52,311 nucleotides of DNA. Source: a bacterium (GTDB lineage: Bacteria > UBP6 > UBA1177). Location: assembly GCA_017645765.1 (NCBI GenBank), contig JAGCNV010000018.1, forward strand, positions 1 through 52,311, given 5' to 3'. Positions 17,065 through 24,037 of the stretch are shown here, in pieces (within the stretch, counting starts at the first letter, position 1; the number at the start of each line of letters is the position of its first letter). Below the pieces are notes generated by a model. It worked only from the letters and a program-made list of their open reading frames with translations, did not search any database and had not been told where the DNA came from. A program made the position numbers and the translations under genes.

Positions 17065-17262
17065 TCAGAGGATCTGTTTTCCTTTTACAAATACTTTTTC
17101 GCAGTGGTTGTGTGCGAAGTGGTATATCGGATATGCGACGCTCGGCGAATCCATGATGACAAGGTCTGCGTCCTTGCCGATCTCGATCGAACCTTTGGTT
17201 TTGTCTCTTCTGAGAGATTTTGCGCCGTTTATGGTGATTCCTTTGAGCGATTCTTCAACGCT
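17065..17262 (-). repeat. Direct repeat copy A: diverged duplicate of the last 198 bp of hutI
   Basis: This block aligns without any gap to 18316-18513, from codon SVE(E/D)SL to the shared TGA stop. By hand I count roughly 25 mismatches in 198 bp, many at third codon positions. Similarity stops abruptly at both ends: beyond the stop codon, and at the join to AbiEii sequence. Confidence 0.9.
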
Positions 17263-17664
17263 ATGCACACCGATATCGATCTTGCTTTCAATAGCCTTTC
17301 CGCTGCTATCTGATATTATTATGTGAACACGTTTTCCGAAATAATCCTCCTGCCTCAATTCTTCTATTTCTCCACTCTGTTCGATGCGAATATCGGACAA
17401 GCAGTGGAGTTTATCTATAAATAGCCGGATTGAATCGTCATTCAGAGAGTAACGGATAAAGTCGATATCCATGTCCTGGGTGGCTCTCCGCGCACTTTTA
17501 GTGATACTTCTCATAACAACGCCGCCTTTTATAGTGACATTTCGGTTGAAGGAACTTTCTGCAAGTGCTTTTAAAACTATATCCTGACAAACCTTGGATT
17601 CAGCACTTTCATTGAAAAAGCCCTCTTCGTTGGCTGCGTGCAGCATTTCATCAATAACCGCCAT
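17065..17664 (-). pseudogene. Chimeric gene: truncated AbiEii-type nucleotidyltransferase toxin fused in frame to the C-terminus of HutI
   Basis: 199 codons from the ATG at 17664, which shares one base with the abiEi stop (TGATG). Residues about 1-134 are the AbiEii nucleotidyltransferase start: TIKGGVVMRSITKSARRATQ followed by DMDIDF holds the first metal site, and KIDIGVH is the next motif. At that point the sequence switches to SVEESLKGITINGAKSL, which is the HutI C-terminus (65 residues, 7 differences from the intact hutI 1 kb away). AbiEii proteins normally run to near 280-300 residues, so the C-terminal half, with the remaining catalytic residues, is lost. I infer a dead or altered toxin. 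Because the reading frame is open and abiEi is intact, expression of the chimera remains possible. Confidence 0.85.
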
Positions 17665-18206
17665 CAAAAGACCTCCGAGTCCAATGCTTCGCTGATCATC
17701 TTGTGCCTCGGGAAAAACGATGCATATTCCTGAACGCGCTCAATATCCATTTCATAGATAATACGCCTGTAATTTCCGAGAATTTCCTTGTAATAATCAT
17801 AGGGAAGCTTGTTTTTGAATCTCAAAAGTTCGATTAGCATACGCTCGCGGTCATACATTTTGAAAACAGCATCGCCGCGATTGGCCGTCATCACCCCTAA
17901 ATTCAGAATGTCGGTATTGACAAAAAACTGCCGGATACGTTTGTCACGCAAGGCTCTTGATGACTCCGGTGTCGCAATGCAGTATTCATCGGGGACGACA
18001 TCTGTCAGTCCGTGATAGAAAAACGCCGTATCCATCGTAATTATCACATCAGGATACTTCGCCGCTATCACCGCCAATACGGAAACATCTGGTTTGTCAG
18101 CGTAAATCCCCTTTTCTATCTGAAAAATCCGTCCGCTGCTGACAGCTTTTTTTATCTGATAATCCGATTTGTAAATTTTAATACAGTCGCTGTATGTGTA
18201 TATCAT
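17664..18206 (-). CDS. abiEi: AbiEi-type antitoxin/transcriptional regulator of a type IV toxin-antitoxin pair
   Basis: 180 residues. The N-terminus is a winged-helix (SDCIKIYKSDYQIKKAVSSG, IEKGIYAD), and the rest matches the AbiEi antitoxin fold: AAKYPDVIITMDTAFFYHGL, IATPESSRALRDKRI, YDRERMLIELLRFKNKLPYDYYKE. AbiEi proteins repress their own operon and counter the AbiEii nucleotidyltransferase. The gene precedes the toxin chimera with a TGATG overlap, the standard order. CGGAGCG precedes the ATG. The upstream gap holds a promoter overlapped by inverted repeats (18226-18257), as expected for autoregulation. Confidence 0.88.
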   Translation of the reverse strand: MIYTYSDCIKIYKSDYQIKKAVSSGRIFQIEKGIYADKPDVSVLAVIAAKYPDVIITMDTAFFYHGLTDVVPDEYCIATPESSRALRDKRIRQFFVNTDILNLGVMTANRGDAVFKMYDRERMLIELLRFKNKLPYDYYKEILGNYRRIIYEMDIERVQEYASFFPRHKMISEALDSEVF

Positions 18207-18225
18207 TTGCGCTCCGTTTTAGACT

Positions 18226-18257
18226 AAATGTATGTTAATTTTACATTTCAACATACA
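18226..18257. promoter_or_regulatory. abiEi: Inverted repeats over the abiEi promoter, candidate AbiEi operator
   Basis: A perfect 8-bp inverted pair, TGTATGTT (18229-18236) and AACATACA (18250-18257), with 13 bp between. It is overlapped by a second 7-bp pair, AAATGTA (18226-18232) and TACATTT (18242-18248). Both lie across the -10 box. Known AbiEi antitoxins bind inverted repeats in their own promoter. Confidence 0.6.
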
Positions 18258-18266
18258 ACAGATCAA
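18238..18266 (-). promoter_or_regulatory. abiEi: Putative promoter of abiEi-abiEii
   Basis: Minus strand: TTGATC (18266-18261), 17-bp spacer, TAAAAT (18243-18238). The leader is about 25-30 bases. The -10 box lies between the arms of the inverted repeat. Confidence 0.55.
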
Positions 18267-18315
18267 ATCTTATACTCAAAAAAAAACATGTCAAGCTCGT
18301 TCATTCCGGATTTTA

Positions 18316-18513
18316 TCAGACGATTCTTCTGCCCTTGACGAAAACTTTTTCGCAGTGGTTGTGGGCAAAGTGGTAGATCGGATATGAGACGCTCGGAGAA
18401 TCCATTATGACAAGGTCTGCGTCCTTGCCGGTTTCGATGGAGCCTTTGGTTTTGTCTCTTCTGAGAGATTTCGCGCCGTTTATCGTGATTCCTCTGAGCG
18501 AGTCTTCCACGCT
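18316..18513 (-). repeat. hutI: Direct repeat copy B: 3' end of intact hutI
   Basis: Partner of the block at 17065-17262, equal in length, with no indels. Start-to-start distance is 1251 bp, which spans the abiE pair and its promoter. Confidence 0.9.
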
Positions 18514-19551
18514 GAGACGGAGCTGCGTTGCGCCTAAACTTGCTGCAAGCGGTAAAAATCCGCACATGCAGCTTCCTGGGTTCATGTCGGTAGCTAAAGC
18601 GACAGTTACGCCGTTTTCAAGCATTTTGCGCGCCGGAGCAAACGGAAGCCTCGAAAAAACGGAAGTTATCGGCAGAACGCCCGCTACAACACCGTTTTCT
18701 GCAAGTTTTCTGATCCCTTCGTCGCTTATCGCTTCGAGATGGTCAACGGAAGCCGCTCCCATTTCGGCTGCGAGTTCGGTTCCACCGAGAGAGTGGAATT
18801 CGTCAGCGTGAAGTTTGAGTCCGAAACCGAGTTCTTTCGCTCTGAGCATAAGTTTTTCTGTCTCTTTGAGCGAAAAATAGCCTTCCTCGCAGAAAACATC
18901 GGCGAATTCGGCAAGATTTCTAGCCTTTATTTCAGGCAGCATCTCGTTGTTTATGAGGCTGATGTAGCCTTCGTGGTCGTTTTTGAATTCGGGCGGATAA
19001 GCGTGCGCGCCGAGGAATGTGGAAACGATTTCAACCGGGAAGCGTTTTTTGAGTTCTGCTATCGCCGTGAGCAGTTTAAGTTCGCTTTCGGTGTCTAAAC
19101 CGTAGCCCGATTTGATTTCGACCGTCGTCACGCCGTAGGAAACAAGCTGGGAGAGGCGTTTTGAAGCCTGTTCAACGATCTCTTCAAGCGACGCTTTTTT
19201 CGTTTTCAGGGTGCTGTTGATTATTCCGCCGCCCGCCGCCGCGATTTCTTCGTAGGTAGCCCCTCTCGATTTCATCGCGAACTCGTCCTCGCGTGTCGCC
19301 GCGAAAACAAGATGCGTGTGGCTGTCGACAAGACCCGGGAAAACAGCTTTGTTTCCGGCATCGACAATGACTTCCTTGAATTTTGTTTCGAAACCGGGTT
19401 CCGTTTTTCTGAAATCACCGCTTTCACCGGCAAAGCAGATCTTTCCATCTTCGTCAGCTGCAATAAGAAGAGACGAACCTTTTAAAACCGGAGATAAAGT
19501 TGTAGCGGTAAAAATTTCAGAAATGTTTCGGAGTATAAGAGAGTATTTCAA
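18316..19551 (-). CDS. hutI: Imidazolonepropionase
   Basis: 411 residues, full length. It hydrolyses 4-imidazolone-5-propionate to formiminoglutamate in histidine degradation. Amidohydrolase metal ligands are visible: DSHTHLVFAATREDEF near residue 77 with the family-specific GATYEEIAAAGGGI after it, LHADEFHS near residue 245, the H in SVDHLEAISD, and ALATDMNPGS near residue 319. The first codon is TTG, three bases after the rpsT stop codon, so translation is probably coupled to rpsT. hutH lies 30 kb away on the same strand; hutU and formiminoglutamate hydrolase genes are not in the window. Confidence 0.95.
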   Translation of the reverse strand: MKYSLILRNISEIFTATTLSPVLKGSSLLIAADEDGKICFAGESGDFRKTEPGFETKFKEVIVDAGNKAVFPGLVDSHTHLVFAATREDEFAMKSRGATYEEIAAAGGGIINSTLKTKKASLEEIVEQASKRLSQLVSYGVTTVEIKSGYGLDTESELKLLTAIAELKKRFPVEIVSTFLGAHAYPPEFKNDHEGYISLINNEMLPEIKARNLAEFADVFCEEGYFSLKETEKLMLRAKELGFGLKLHADEFHSLGGTELAAEMGAASVDHLEAISDEGIRKLAENGVVAGVLPITSVFSRLPFAPARKMLENGVTVALATDMNPGSCMCGFLPLAASLGATQLRLSVEDSLRGITINGAKSLRRDKTKGSIETGKDADLVIMDSPSVSYPIYHFAHNHCEKVFVKGRRIV

Positions 19552-19554
19552 AAC

Positions 19555-19827
19555 TTATTTTGAGAAAGTTCTGTTGAACTGGCGTGCAAGTCTTGCGACC
19601 TTTCTTGCAGCGGTGTTTTTGTGAAGAACGCCTTTGCTTGCAGCTTTCTGGATTTCGCTTATTGCCGTATTAAGTTTTGCGACTGCATCTTCGCGGTTCT
19701 CAGCTGTCTCGGCTGCTGCCTCGAAGTAGTGCGAGAAAGTTTTTACTCTTGATTTGATAGAACGGTTGTAAAGTCTTCTTTTTTCACTTGTTCTAATTCT
19801 TTTTTTTGCCGATCTGTGGTGAGCCAA
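19555..19827 (-). CDS. rpsT: 30S ribosomal protein S20
   Basis: 90 residues from a TTG at 19827, giving MAHHRSAKKRIRTSEKRR, the normal S20 N-terminus. An in-frame ATG four codons earlier would lengthen the protein, but that ATG overlaps the GGAGGAT ribosome-binding site, so TTG is chosen. S20 is a basic helical protein that binds the 5' domain of 16S rRNA. The E. coli gene also starts with UUG, where the weak start matters for autoregulation; the same may hold here. It is followed after 3 bp by hutI, an unusual partner. Confidence 0.95.
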   Translation of the reverse strand: MAHHRSAKKRIRTSEKRRLYNRSIKSRVKTFSHYFEAAAETAENREDAVAKLNTAISEIQKAASKGVLHKNTAARKVARLARQFNRTFSK

Positions 19828-19877
19828 ATTATCCTCCATTTATAAACTTAAGTCTCACGGAACCAAAAAACCGCCGT

Positions 19878-19905
19878 GTTATATTCAGAAAAGTCCGAAT
19901 GTCAA
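19878..19905 (-). promoter_or_regulatory. rpsT: Putative promoter of rpsT-hutI
   Basis: Minus strand: a consensus TTGACA (19905-19900), 16-bp spacer, TATAAC (19883-19878). A leader of about 45 bases ends in the GGAGG site. Confidence 0.68.
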
Positions 19906-19963
19906 GTTTAAAAGTGATTCTGCTGTTTTCCGGCTGCCTCCGCAGTCCATGGACGGCATCAGT

Positions 19964-19995
19964 AAATTGCGATTTCTTGACTTAAATCGCGATTT
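19964..19995. promoter_or_regulatory. Two tandem palindromes flanking a -35 box, candidate operator
   Basis: AAATCGCGATTT at 19984-19995 is a perfect 12-bp palindrome, and AAATTGCGATTT at 19964-19975 differs by one base. They start exactly 20 bp apart, about two helical turns, on either side of the -35 box of the downstream parvulin gene. This arrangement fits cooperative repressor binding. Confidence 0.5.
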
Positions 19996-20006
19996 GGCTT
20001 TAATAA
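19977..20006 (+). promoter_or_regulatory. Putative promoter of the parvulin lipoprotein operon
   Basis: TTGACT (19977-19982) with TTAATA (20000-20005, 17-bp spacer) or TAATAA (20001-20006, 18-bp spacer). The leader to the ATG at 20059 is about 45 bases and contains AAGGAGG. Confidence 0.6.
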
Positions 20007-20058
20007 TGCGTTTTTTTTGTTCTACGGAAAATTTTTTCTGTATTTTAAGGAGGTTATT

Positions 20059-21174
20059 ATGAAAAAATTATCGATTTTCGTTTTATTTGCTTTGTTACTG
20101 GCTTTTTCAGGTTGCTGCAACGATGCAGGGAAAGTGGAACTTTATCCGAATGAAGGCGGGAAAACTATTGCCGAATTCGGCGGTGTAAAAATCAGCGAAA
20201 AATATATGAAGACTTATGTCGACAATCTCAACGACTATCTTAAAGCCCGCTACAATACGCCTGAAAGAAAGGAAGAGCTTATGACAAAAATCACGGAAGG
20301 CGAACTTGTCGCAATGAAAGCTATAAAAGACGGCGCACTTAACGATCCGATCCTTCTTTCCCAGATAAAAAACACGATCGCAAGATATTACAGCGGTACG
20401 AAAATGAAAGTTCAGATCGAAGAAAGTCTCAAAGTTTCCGAAGACGAAATGAAGAAGTACTACGAAGAAAACAAGAACACCTTCAACACTCCGGAAAAAG
20501 TCAAAGCGAGCCACATTCTTATCAAAATAACGGATTCCAGAGACAAGGAAGCTGCCAGGAAACTTGCAGAAAAAGTTGCGGCAGAGGCTGAAAAAAGCGC
20601 AAAAGATATGGGAAGTTTCGCTAAACTTGCAGAAAAATACAGCGAAGACGAAGGTTCCAAGAAAAGAGGCGGAGATCTCGGCTACTTCCAGAGAACAGAA
20701 GAAGGCGGCAGCATGGTTAAGGAATTCAGCGACGGTGCTTTCGCGCTTCAGAATGTAGGCGACATCAGCAAACCGGTGGAATCTGAATTCGGTTTCCATA
20801 TCATCAAGCTGACCGGCAAAAAAGAAAAGATTGAAAAAACTTTTGAAGACGTCAAGATAAATATCGAGAACACTCTCAAAACCGAAAAGAGAAAAACGGC
20901 TTACACCGATATGCTTGAAAGCTACAAAAAGGAACTCGGATTCAAATTCGACAAAGATGCCGCTCTTGCAATCGACATCTCCGTTTCTGAAAGTGCAAAA
21001 AGCGCTTCCGACAGTTTTGACAATAATCAGAGAGCAAAACTTCAGAAACCGATCCTCTCGAAAGAACAGCTTGAGCAGTTGAAAAAACAGCAGGAAGAAA
21101 TCAAAAAGAACGGCGGCGATCCGAATAAGAACCAGAATATGAAACTCCAACTCGGCAAACCTGCAAAAAAATAA
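20059..21174 (+). CDS. Parvulin-type (PpiC) peptidyl-prolyl isomerase lipoprotein
   Basis: 371 residues from the ATG at 20059, chosen because AAGGAGG precedes it; the open frame runs 14 codons further upstream without a ribosome site. A lipoprotein signal ends LLAFSGC, with acylated Cys near residue 18. Residues about 20-140 are a SurA/PrsA N-terminal chaperone region. The PpiC domain (about 140-255) has [25 protein letters not shown] and [10 protein letters not shown]. The tail (about 320-371) is Lys/Gln-rich and low in complexity. It probably folds secreted or outer-membrane proteins in the periplasm. It is followed after 4 bp by a second parvulin gene. Confidence 0.88.
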   Translation: MKKLSIFVLFALLLAFSGCCNDAGKVELYPNEGGKTIAEFGGVKISEKYMKTYVDNLNDYLKARYNTPERKEELMTKITEGELVAMKAIKDGALNDPILLSQIKNTIARYYSGTKMKVQIEESLKVSEDEMKKYYEENKNTFNTPEKVKASHILIKITDSRDKEAARKLAEKVAAEAEKSAKDMGSFAKLAEKYSEDEGSKKRGGDLGYFQRTEEGGSMVKEFSDGAFALQNVGDISKPVESEFGFHIIKLTGKKEKIEKTFEDVKINIENTLKTEKRKTAYTDMLESYKKELGFKFDKDAALAIDISVSESAKSASDSFDNNQRAKLQKPILSKEQLEQLKKQQEEIKKNGGDPNKNQNMKLQLGKPAKK

Positions 21175-21178
21175 TCTG

Positions 21179-22108
21179 ATGAAAAAAAGGTCCGTTTTTT
21201 TCTTTATTTTCATTTTATTTTCATTCTTGTTTGCGGAAGAACAGCTTCTGAACAAAATGGTTGTCCGTGTCAACGGCAAAGTTTACACGATTTATGACTG
21301 CAAAAAACTGCTGCGCTTTGATGATCCGGCAAGCGTGAATACTCAGGCTGTGCTTGACAGAAAGGATAAACTCATTGATCAGCTCATAAACAACGCCATT
21401 TCTAAACAGGAAGCCGAAGCACTCGATATCACTGTTCCGGATGACGAACTTGATGCCGCGGTAGATTCTGTTCTGGCACAGAACAAGATGACACGCGGGC
21501 AGTTCGAGCAGGAACTTTCCAAAAACAATATGTCGTTTGAGACTTACCGCAACGAAGTTCTGAGGGAACAGCTTACGCTCCTCAAACTGAAAAAACGGAT
21601 AATCGTCACAATGGATGTCGATGAAAGAGCTCTGCGTGAAATATATGAAAAGGAATTCAGCAGCGAGCAGGAACTCTATTTCACCGCATCCCACATCATT
21701 ATGCAGGCAAACGAAAGCAACGACACCGAGATAAAAGATGCCGTTACTACTATTTATAAAGAAATAACCGAAGGAAAAATGACTTTCGCAGAAGCCGCAA
21801 AGTCATATTCCCAGGACGGTTCGGCTGCAAACGGAGGTTCACTTGGAACTTTTTCGGCACGCGACATGGTTCCCGAATTTTCGGAAAGACTTGCAGTTAT
21901 GAAAGAAGGGGACGTAAGCGAACCTTTCAGAACACGCTATGGCTGGCATATCGTTAAACTTGACAAAGTTGAGAAACACGATCCGCCGACTTACAACGAG
22001 TCTTATGAAATGCTGCGTAACATCTACTTTCAGCGCAATGTCGAAAAAATGTTTCAGACATGGCTAAAAAAGAAACGCAGTGAAAGCAAGATAGATATTC
22101 TTCTTTAA
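21179..22108 (+). CDS. SurA-like periplasmic chaperone with parvulin domain
   Basis: 309 residues. The signal peptide covers about 1-19 (FFFIFILFSFLFA) with no lipobox. A SurA_N chaperone region (about 22-155) contains VVRVNGKVYTIYDCKK and LIDQLINNAISKQEAEAL. One PpiC domain (about 160-265) has TASHIIMQANES, AANGGSLGTFSARDMVPEF and YGWHIVKLDKVE. Classical SurA has two parvulin domains; this chain has one. It lies 4 bp after the parvulin lipoprotein gene, so the two form an envelope folding operon. Confidence 0.87.
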   Translation: MKKRSVFFFIFILFSFLFAEEQLLNKMVVRVNGKVYTIYDCKKLLRFDDPASVNTQAVLDRKDKLIDQLINNAISKQEAEALDITVPDDELDAAVDSVLAQNKMTRGQFEQELSKNNMSFETYRNEVLREQLTLLKLKKRIIVTMDVDERALREIYEKEFSSEQELYFTASHIIMQANESNDTEIKDAVTTIYKEITEGKMTFAEAAKSYSQDGSAANGGSLGTFSARDMVPEFSERLAVMKEGDVSEPFRTRYGWHIVKLDKVEKHDPPTYNESYEMLRNIYFQRNVEKMFQTWLKKKRSESKIDILL

Positions 22109-22263
22109 TTTTTTTCTCCGACAGATTTCAATCGAAGTGTTGTTTAAATGGAATTTTCCCCGTCTTTTCGTCATAAAAGAGGAAAAAACGCAAAAAAAAT
22201 GCCCTGTCAGATAAAAAAACAACAAAAAAAGTAAAAAAACGCCTTAATTTTACTGAAAAATAT

Positions 22264-22291
22264 TTGACAAGCACTGTGACAATCTTAAAAT
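22264..22291 (+). promoter_or_regulatory. Putative promoter of the HU-like gene
   Basis: A consensus TTGACA (22264-22269), 16-bp spacer, TAAAAT (22286-22291), in an A-rich upstream tract that could act as an UP element. The leader to the ATG at 22329 is about 30 bases. Confidence 0.68.
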
Positions 22292-22328
22292 GACGCGTTG
22301 TTTGTTAACCTTTTTTATGGAGAGTGTT

Positions 22329-22649
22329 ATGGCAAAAGCAGCAAAGAAAAAAAGAGAGTACCTCGTAGCAACCACGAAAACCGATTTCGTTAAAAAGATG
22401 AAAGAAACGGTTAAATCAGTTGCTCTTACGAACGATCAGGCTAAAGAGCTTTACGATGTTTTCACAGCTATCCTTAAGGATACTGTTATTTCTGAGAAAA
22501 GACTCAGCCTTAACGGTGTAGGAACTTTCAAAGTAAATGAAAGAAAAGCTCGCAAGGGTATCAACCCGAAGACCCGTCAGGAAATCAAAATCCCGGCAAC
22601 GAAGACTGTTTCTTTCAAACCGACACCTGTTTTCAAGAAGGAACTCTAA
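22329..22649 (+). CDS. HU/IHF-family DNA-binding protein
   Basis: 106 residues from the ATG at 22329, preceded by GGAGAG; the longer frame from 22290 overlaps the promoter and is rejected. The N-terminus is a short Lys/Ala tail (MAKAAKKKREYL) before the normal HU start (TKTDFVKKMKE). The body has ISEKRLSLNGVGTFKVNERKARKG and PKTRQEIKIPATKTVSFKPT, the HU signature of dimer body and DNA-binding arm. It is a nucleoid protein that bends DNA. The gene has its own promoter and a strong terminator, consistent with high expression. Confidence 0.93.
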   Translation: MAKAAKKKREYLVATTKTDFVKKMKETVKSVALTNDQAKELYDVFTAILKDTVISEKRLSLNGVGTFKVNERKARKGINPKTRQEIKIPATKTVSFKPTPVFKKEL

Positions 22650-22677
22650 TTCCAGTTTTTTAAATCCTTTCAGGATG

Positions 22678-22713
22678 GCGGTCATGCGATTTTTCGTGTG
22701 GCCGCTTTTTTTT
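22678..22713 (+). terminator. Strong intrinsic terminator after the HU-like gene
   Basis: A 12-bp stem (22678-22689 with 22694-22705, three G-T wobbles) with a TTTT loop is followed by eight T residues at 22706-22713. It separates the HU gene from the convergent parA. Confidence 0.88.
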
Positions 22714-22760
22714 GCCCTGATTCTGTCAGACTGTATGATTTGCGATGCCAGATTTTTGAA

Positions 22761-23513
22761 TTACTTGATTCTTTCGAGGAACTCTTCGGCAAGTTCGAGA
22801 TATTTTTTAGCACCGATCGAAGCAACATCGTAAAGAAGTATCGGCATTCCGAAGCTCGGGGATTCGCTCAGTTTGACGTTGCGCGGAATCACCGTTTCAA
22901 AAACTAAATCGCCGAAATGCTCGCGGACGTCGTTTTCGACTTCATAGGTGAGTTTGACACGTTTATCGTACATCGTTAGAAGTATTCCGTAAATTTCTAC
23001 CGCAGGATTCAGTTTCTGGATCCCCTTCATCGTTTCCATTATTCTGCTCAACCCTTCGAGCGCAAAATATTCGCACTGGATCGGAATTATTATGCCGTCG
23101 GACGCGATCATGTTGTTTACCGTGAGGATATTTAGCGTCGGCGGTGAATCGATTATTATGAAATCGAACTTGTCTTTCAGTTTGTCAAGCGTTTCCTTCA
23201 GGACAAATTCGCGGTTTTCGACTTCAAGAAGCTCGATCTCGGCACCTGTCAGATCTGAATTGCACGGAATCACCTTTAATGAAGGCAGTTTCGTCGGATA
23301 TACCGCTTTGATGTCAGGATCAGCCATCATGTCATAGATCGTATTGAAGTTTTCTTCTTTGATAGAACTCATTGAAGTTGCGTTTCCCTGCGGATCCATG
23401 TCGATAAGCAGCACTTTTTTTTCAAGGGCGCTGAGTGATGCCGCGAGGTTTACTGCGGTCGTGGTTTTGCCTACGCCGCCTTTCTGATTGATTACGGAAA
23501 TCGTTTTTCCCAT
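22761..23513 (-). CDS. ParA/Soj-family ATPase
   Basis: 250 residues. The deviant Walker A is KGGVGKTTT near residues 11-19, followed by DMDPQGNATS, the Walker B region DFIIIDSPPTLNIL and VIPRNVKLSESPSFGMPI. This is the Soj/ParA chromosome partitioning form, without an N-terminal DNA-binding extension. No parB and no parS-like 16-bp palindrome was noticed nearby. It is the last gene of a purD-engB-SurA_N-parA row, 11 bp after the previous stop and with GGAGAT before the ATG. It could be the chromosomal ParA separated from ParB, or an orphan that positions another cargo. Confidence 0.88.
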   Translation of the reverse strand: MGKTISVINQKGGVGKTTTAVNLAASLSALEKKVLLIDMDPQGNATSMSSIKEENFNTIYDMMADPDIKAVYPTKLPSLKVIPCNSDLTGAEIELLEVENREFVLKETLDKLKDKFDFIIIDSPPTLNILTVNNMIASDGIIIPIQCEYFALEGLSRIMETMKGIQKLNPAVEIYGILLTMYDKRVKLTYEVENDVREHFGDLVFETVIPRNVKLSESPSFGMPILLYDVASIGAKKYLELAEEFLERIK

Positions 23514-23524
23514 TTTTATCTCCG

Positions 23525-24037
23525 TTATGGCATTGAAAAAATCATAAGTTTCTGCCGTTTCAAAAGATTTTTCTTCCAGTCTTCAACGGCTTTTCGTTTT
23601 TCTTCTTCCGAAATTCGCTTTTCTTTCGGAAATTTCTGCTCAAGAAAGCGGGTCGTCATCTTGTCGGTAATGAGCCTCATTTTTATTATCGTTTTAAACT
23701 CAAAATCGGTAAGTTCGTATTTTTCGATGAATCTCTTCATGTTGATGTTTTTTTTGTATGTATCGACTTTCTGCCTGACAAGTTTTTCATCGACCGTGAC
23801 TTCGTGTTCGCGAGCCTCTTCAAATGCGATTATCCTGAAAAATATCAGTTCGAGTATCGTCTGCTTCATTTCGGCTGAAAGCGGCGTTTCGGGCGGGAAG
23901 TTGTTCTCGATGTTGAGAAGTTCCCCTTCCTGAAGAATTTCGGAATATGTTATCGCGCGGTTGTTCATGCTTGCTACGACCGTTTCAAGCGGAACAGTCT
24001 GGGAAAAAAGCATGAGTGAAAGCAGAGCAAAAATCAT
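23525..24037 (-). CDS. Short secreted SurA_N-like chaperone domain protein
   Basis: 170 residues. A weak signal peptide (about 1-15) is followed by VVASMNNRAITYSEILQEGELL, the opening of SurA-type chaperone domains, and by helices with ILELIFFRIIAFEEAREHEV. The C-terminus is Lys/Arg-rich. No parvulin domain is present, so it would be a chaperone-only or remnant form. Its ATG shares one base with the engB stop (TAATG), which suggests strict co-translation. A third SurA-related protein within 4 kb is notable. Confidence 0.65.
   Translation of the reverse strand: MIFALLSLMLFSQTVPLETVVASMNNRAITYSEILQEGELLNIENNFPPETPLSAEMKQTILELIFFRIIAFEEAREHEVTVDEKLVRQKVDTYKKNINMKRFIEKYELTDFEFKTIIKMRLITDKMTTRFLEQKFPKEKRISEEEKRKAVEDWKKNLLKRQKLMIFSMP

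Noticed and set aside
17065-18315. Complete integrative element with its own recombinase
   Set aside because: The 198-bp direct repeats resemble attachment scars, but no integrase or transposase gene lies between them.
16988-20058. tRNA or small RNA genes in the larger gaps
   Set aside because: No cloverleaf-like arrangement or terminal CCA context was recognised; the gaps are explained by promoters and operators.
20107-21279. 390-codon minus-strand open frame opposite the parvulin lipoprotein gene
   Set aside because: It is antisense to a gene with clear signal peptide and PpiC motifs, is Phe-rich as expected for a shadow of a Lys/Glu-rich protein, and has no family motif.
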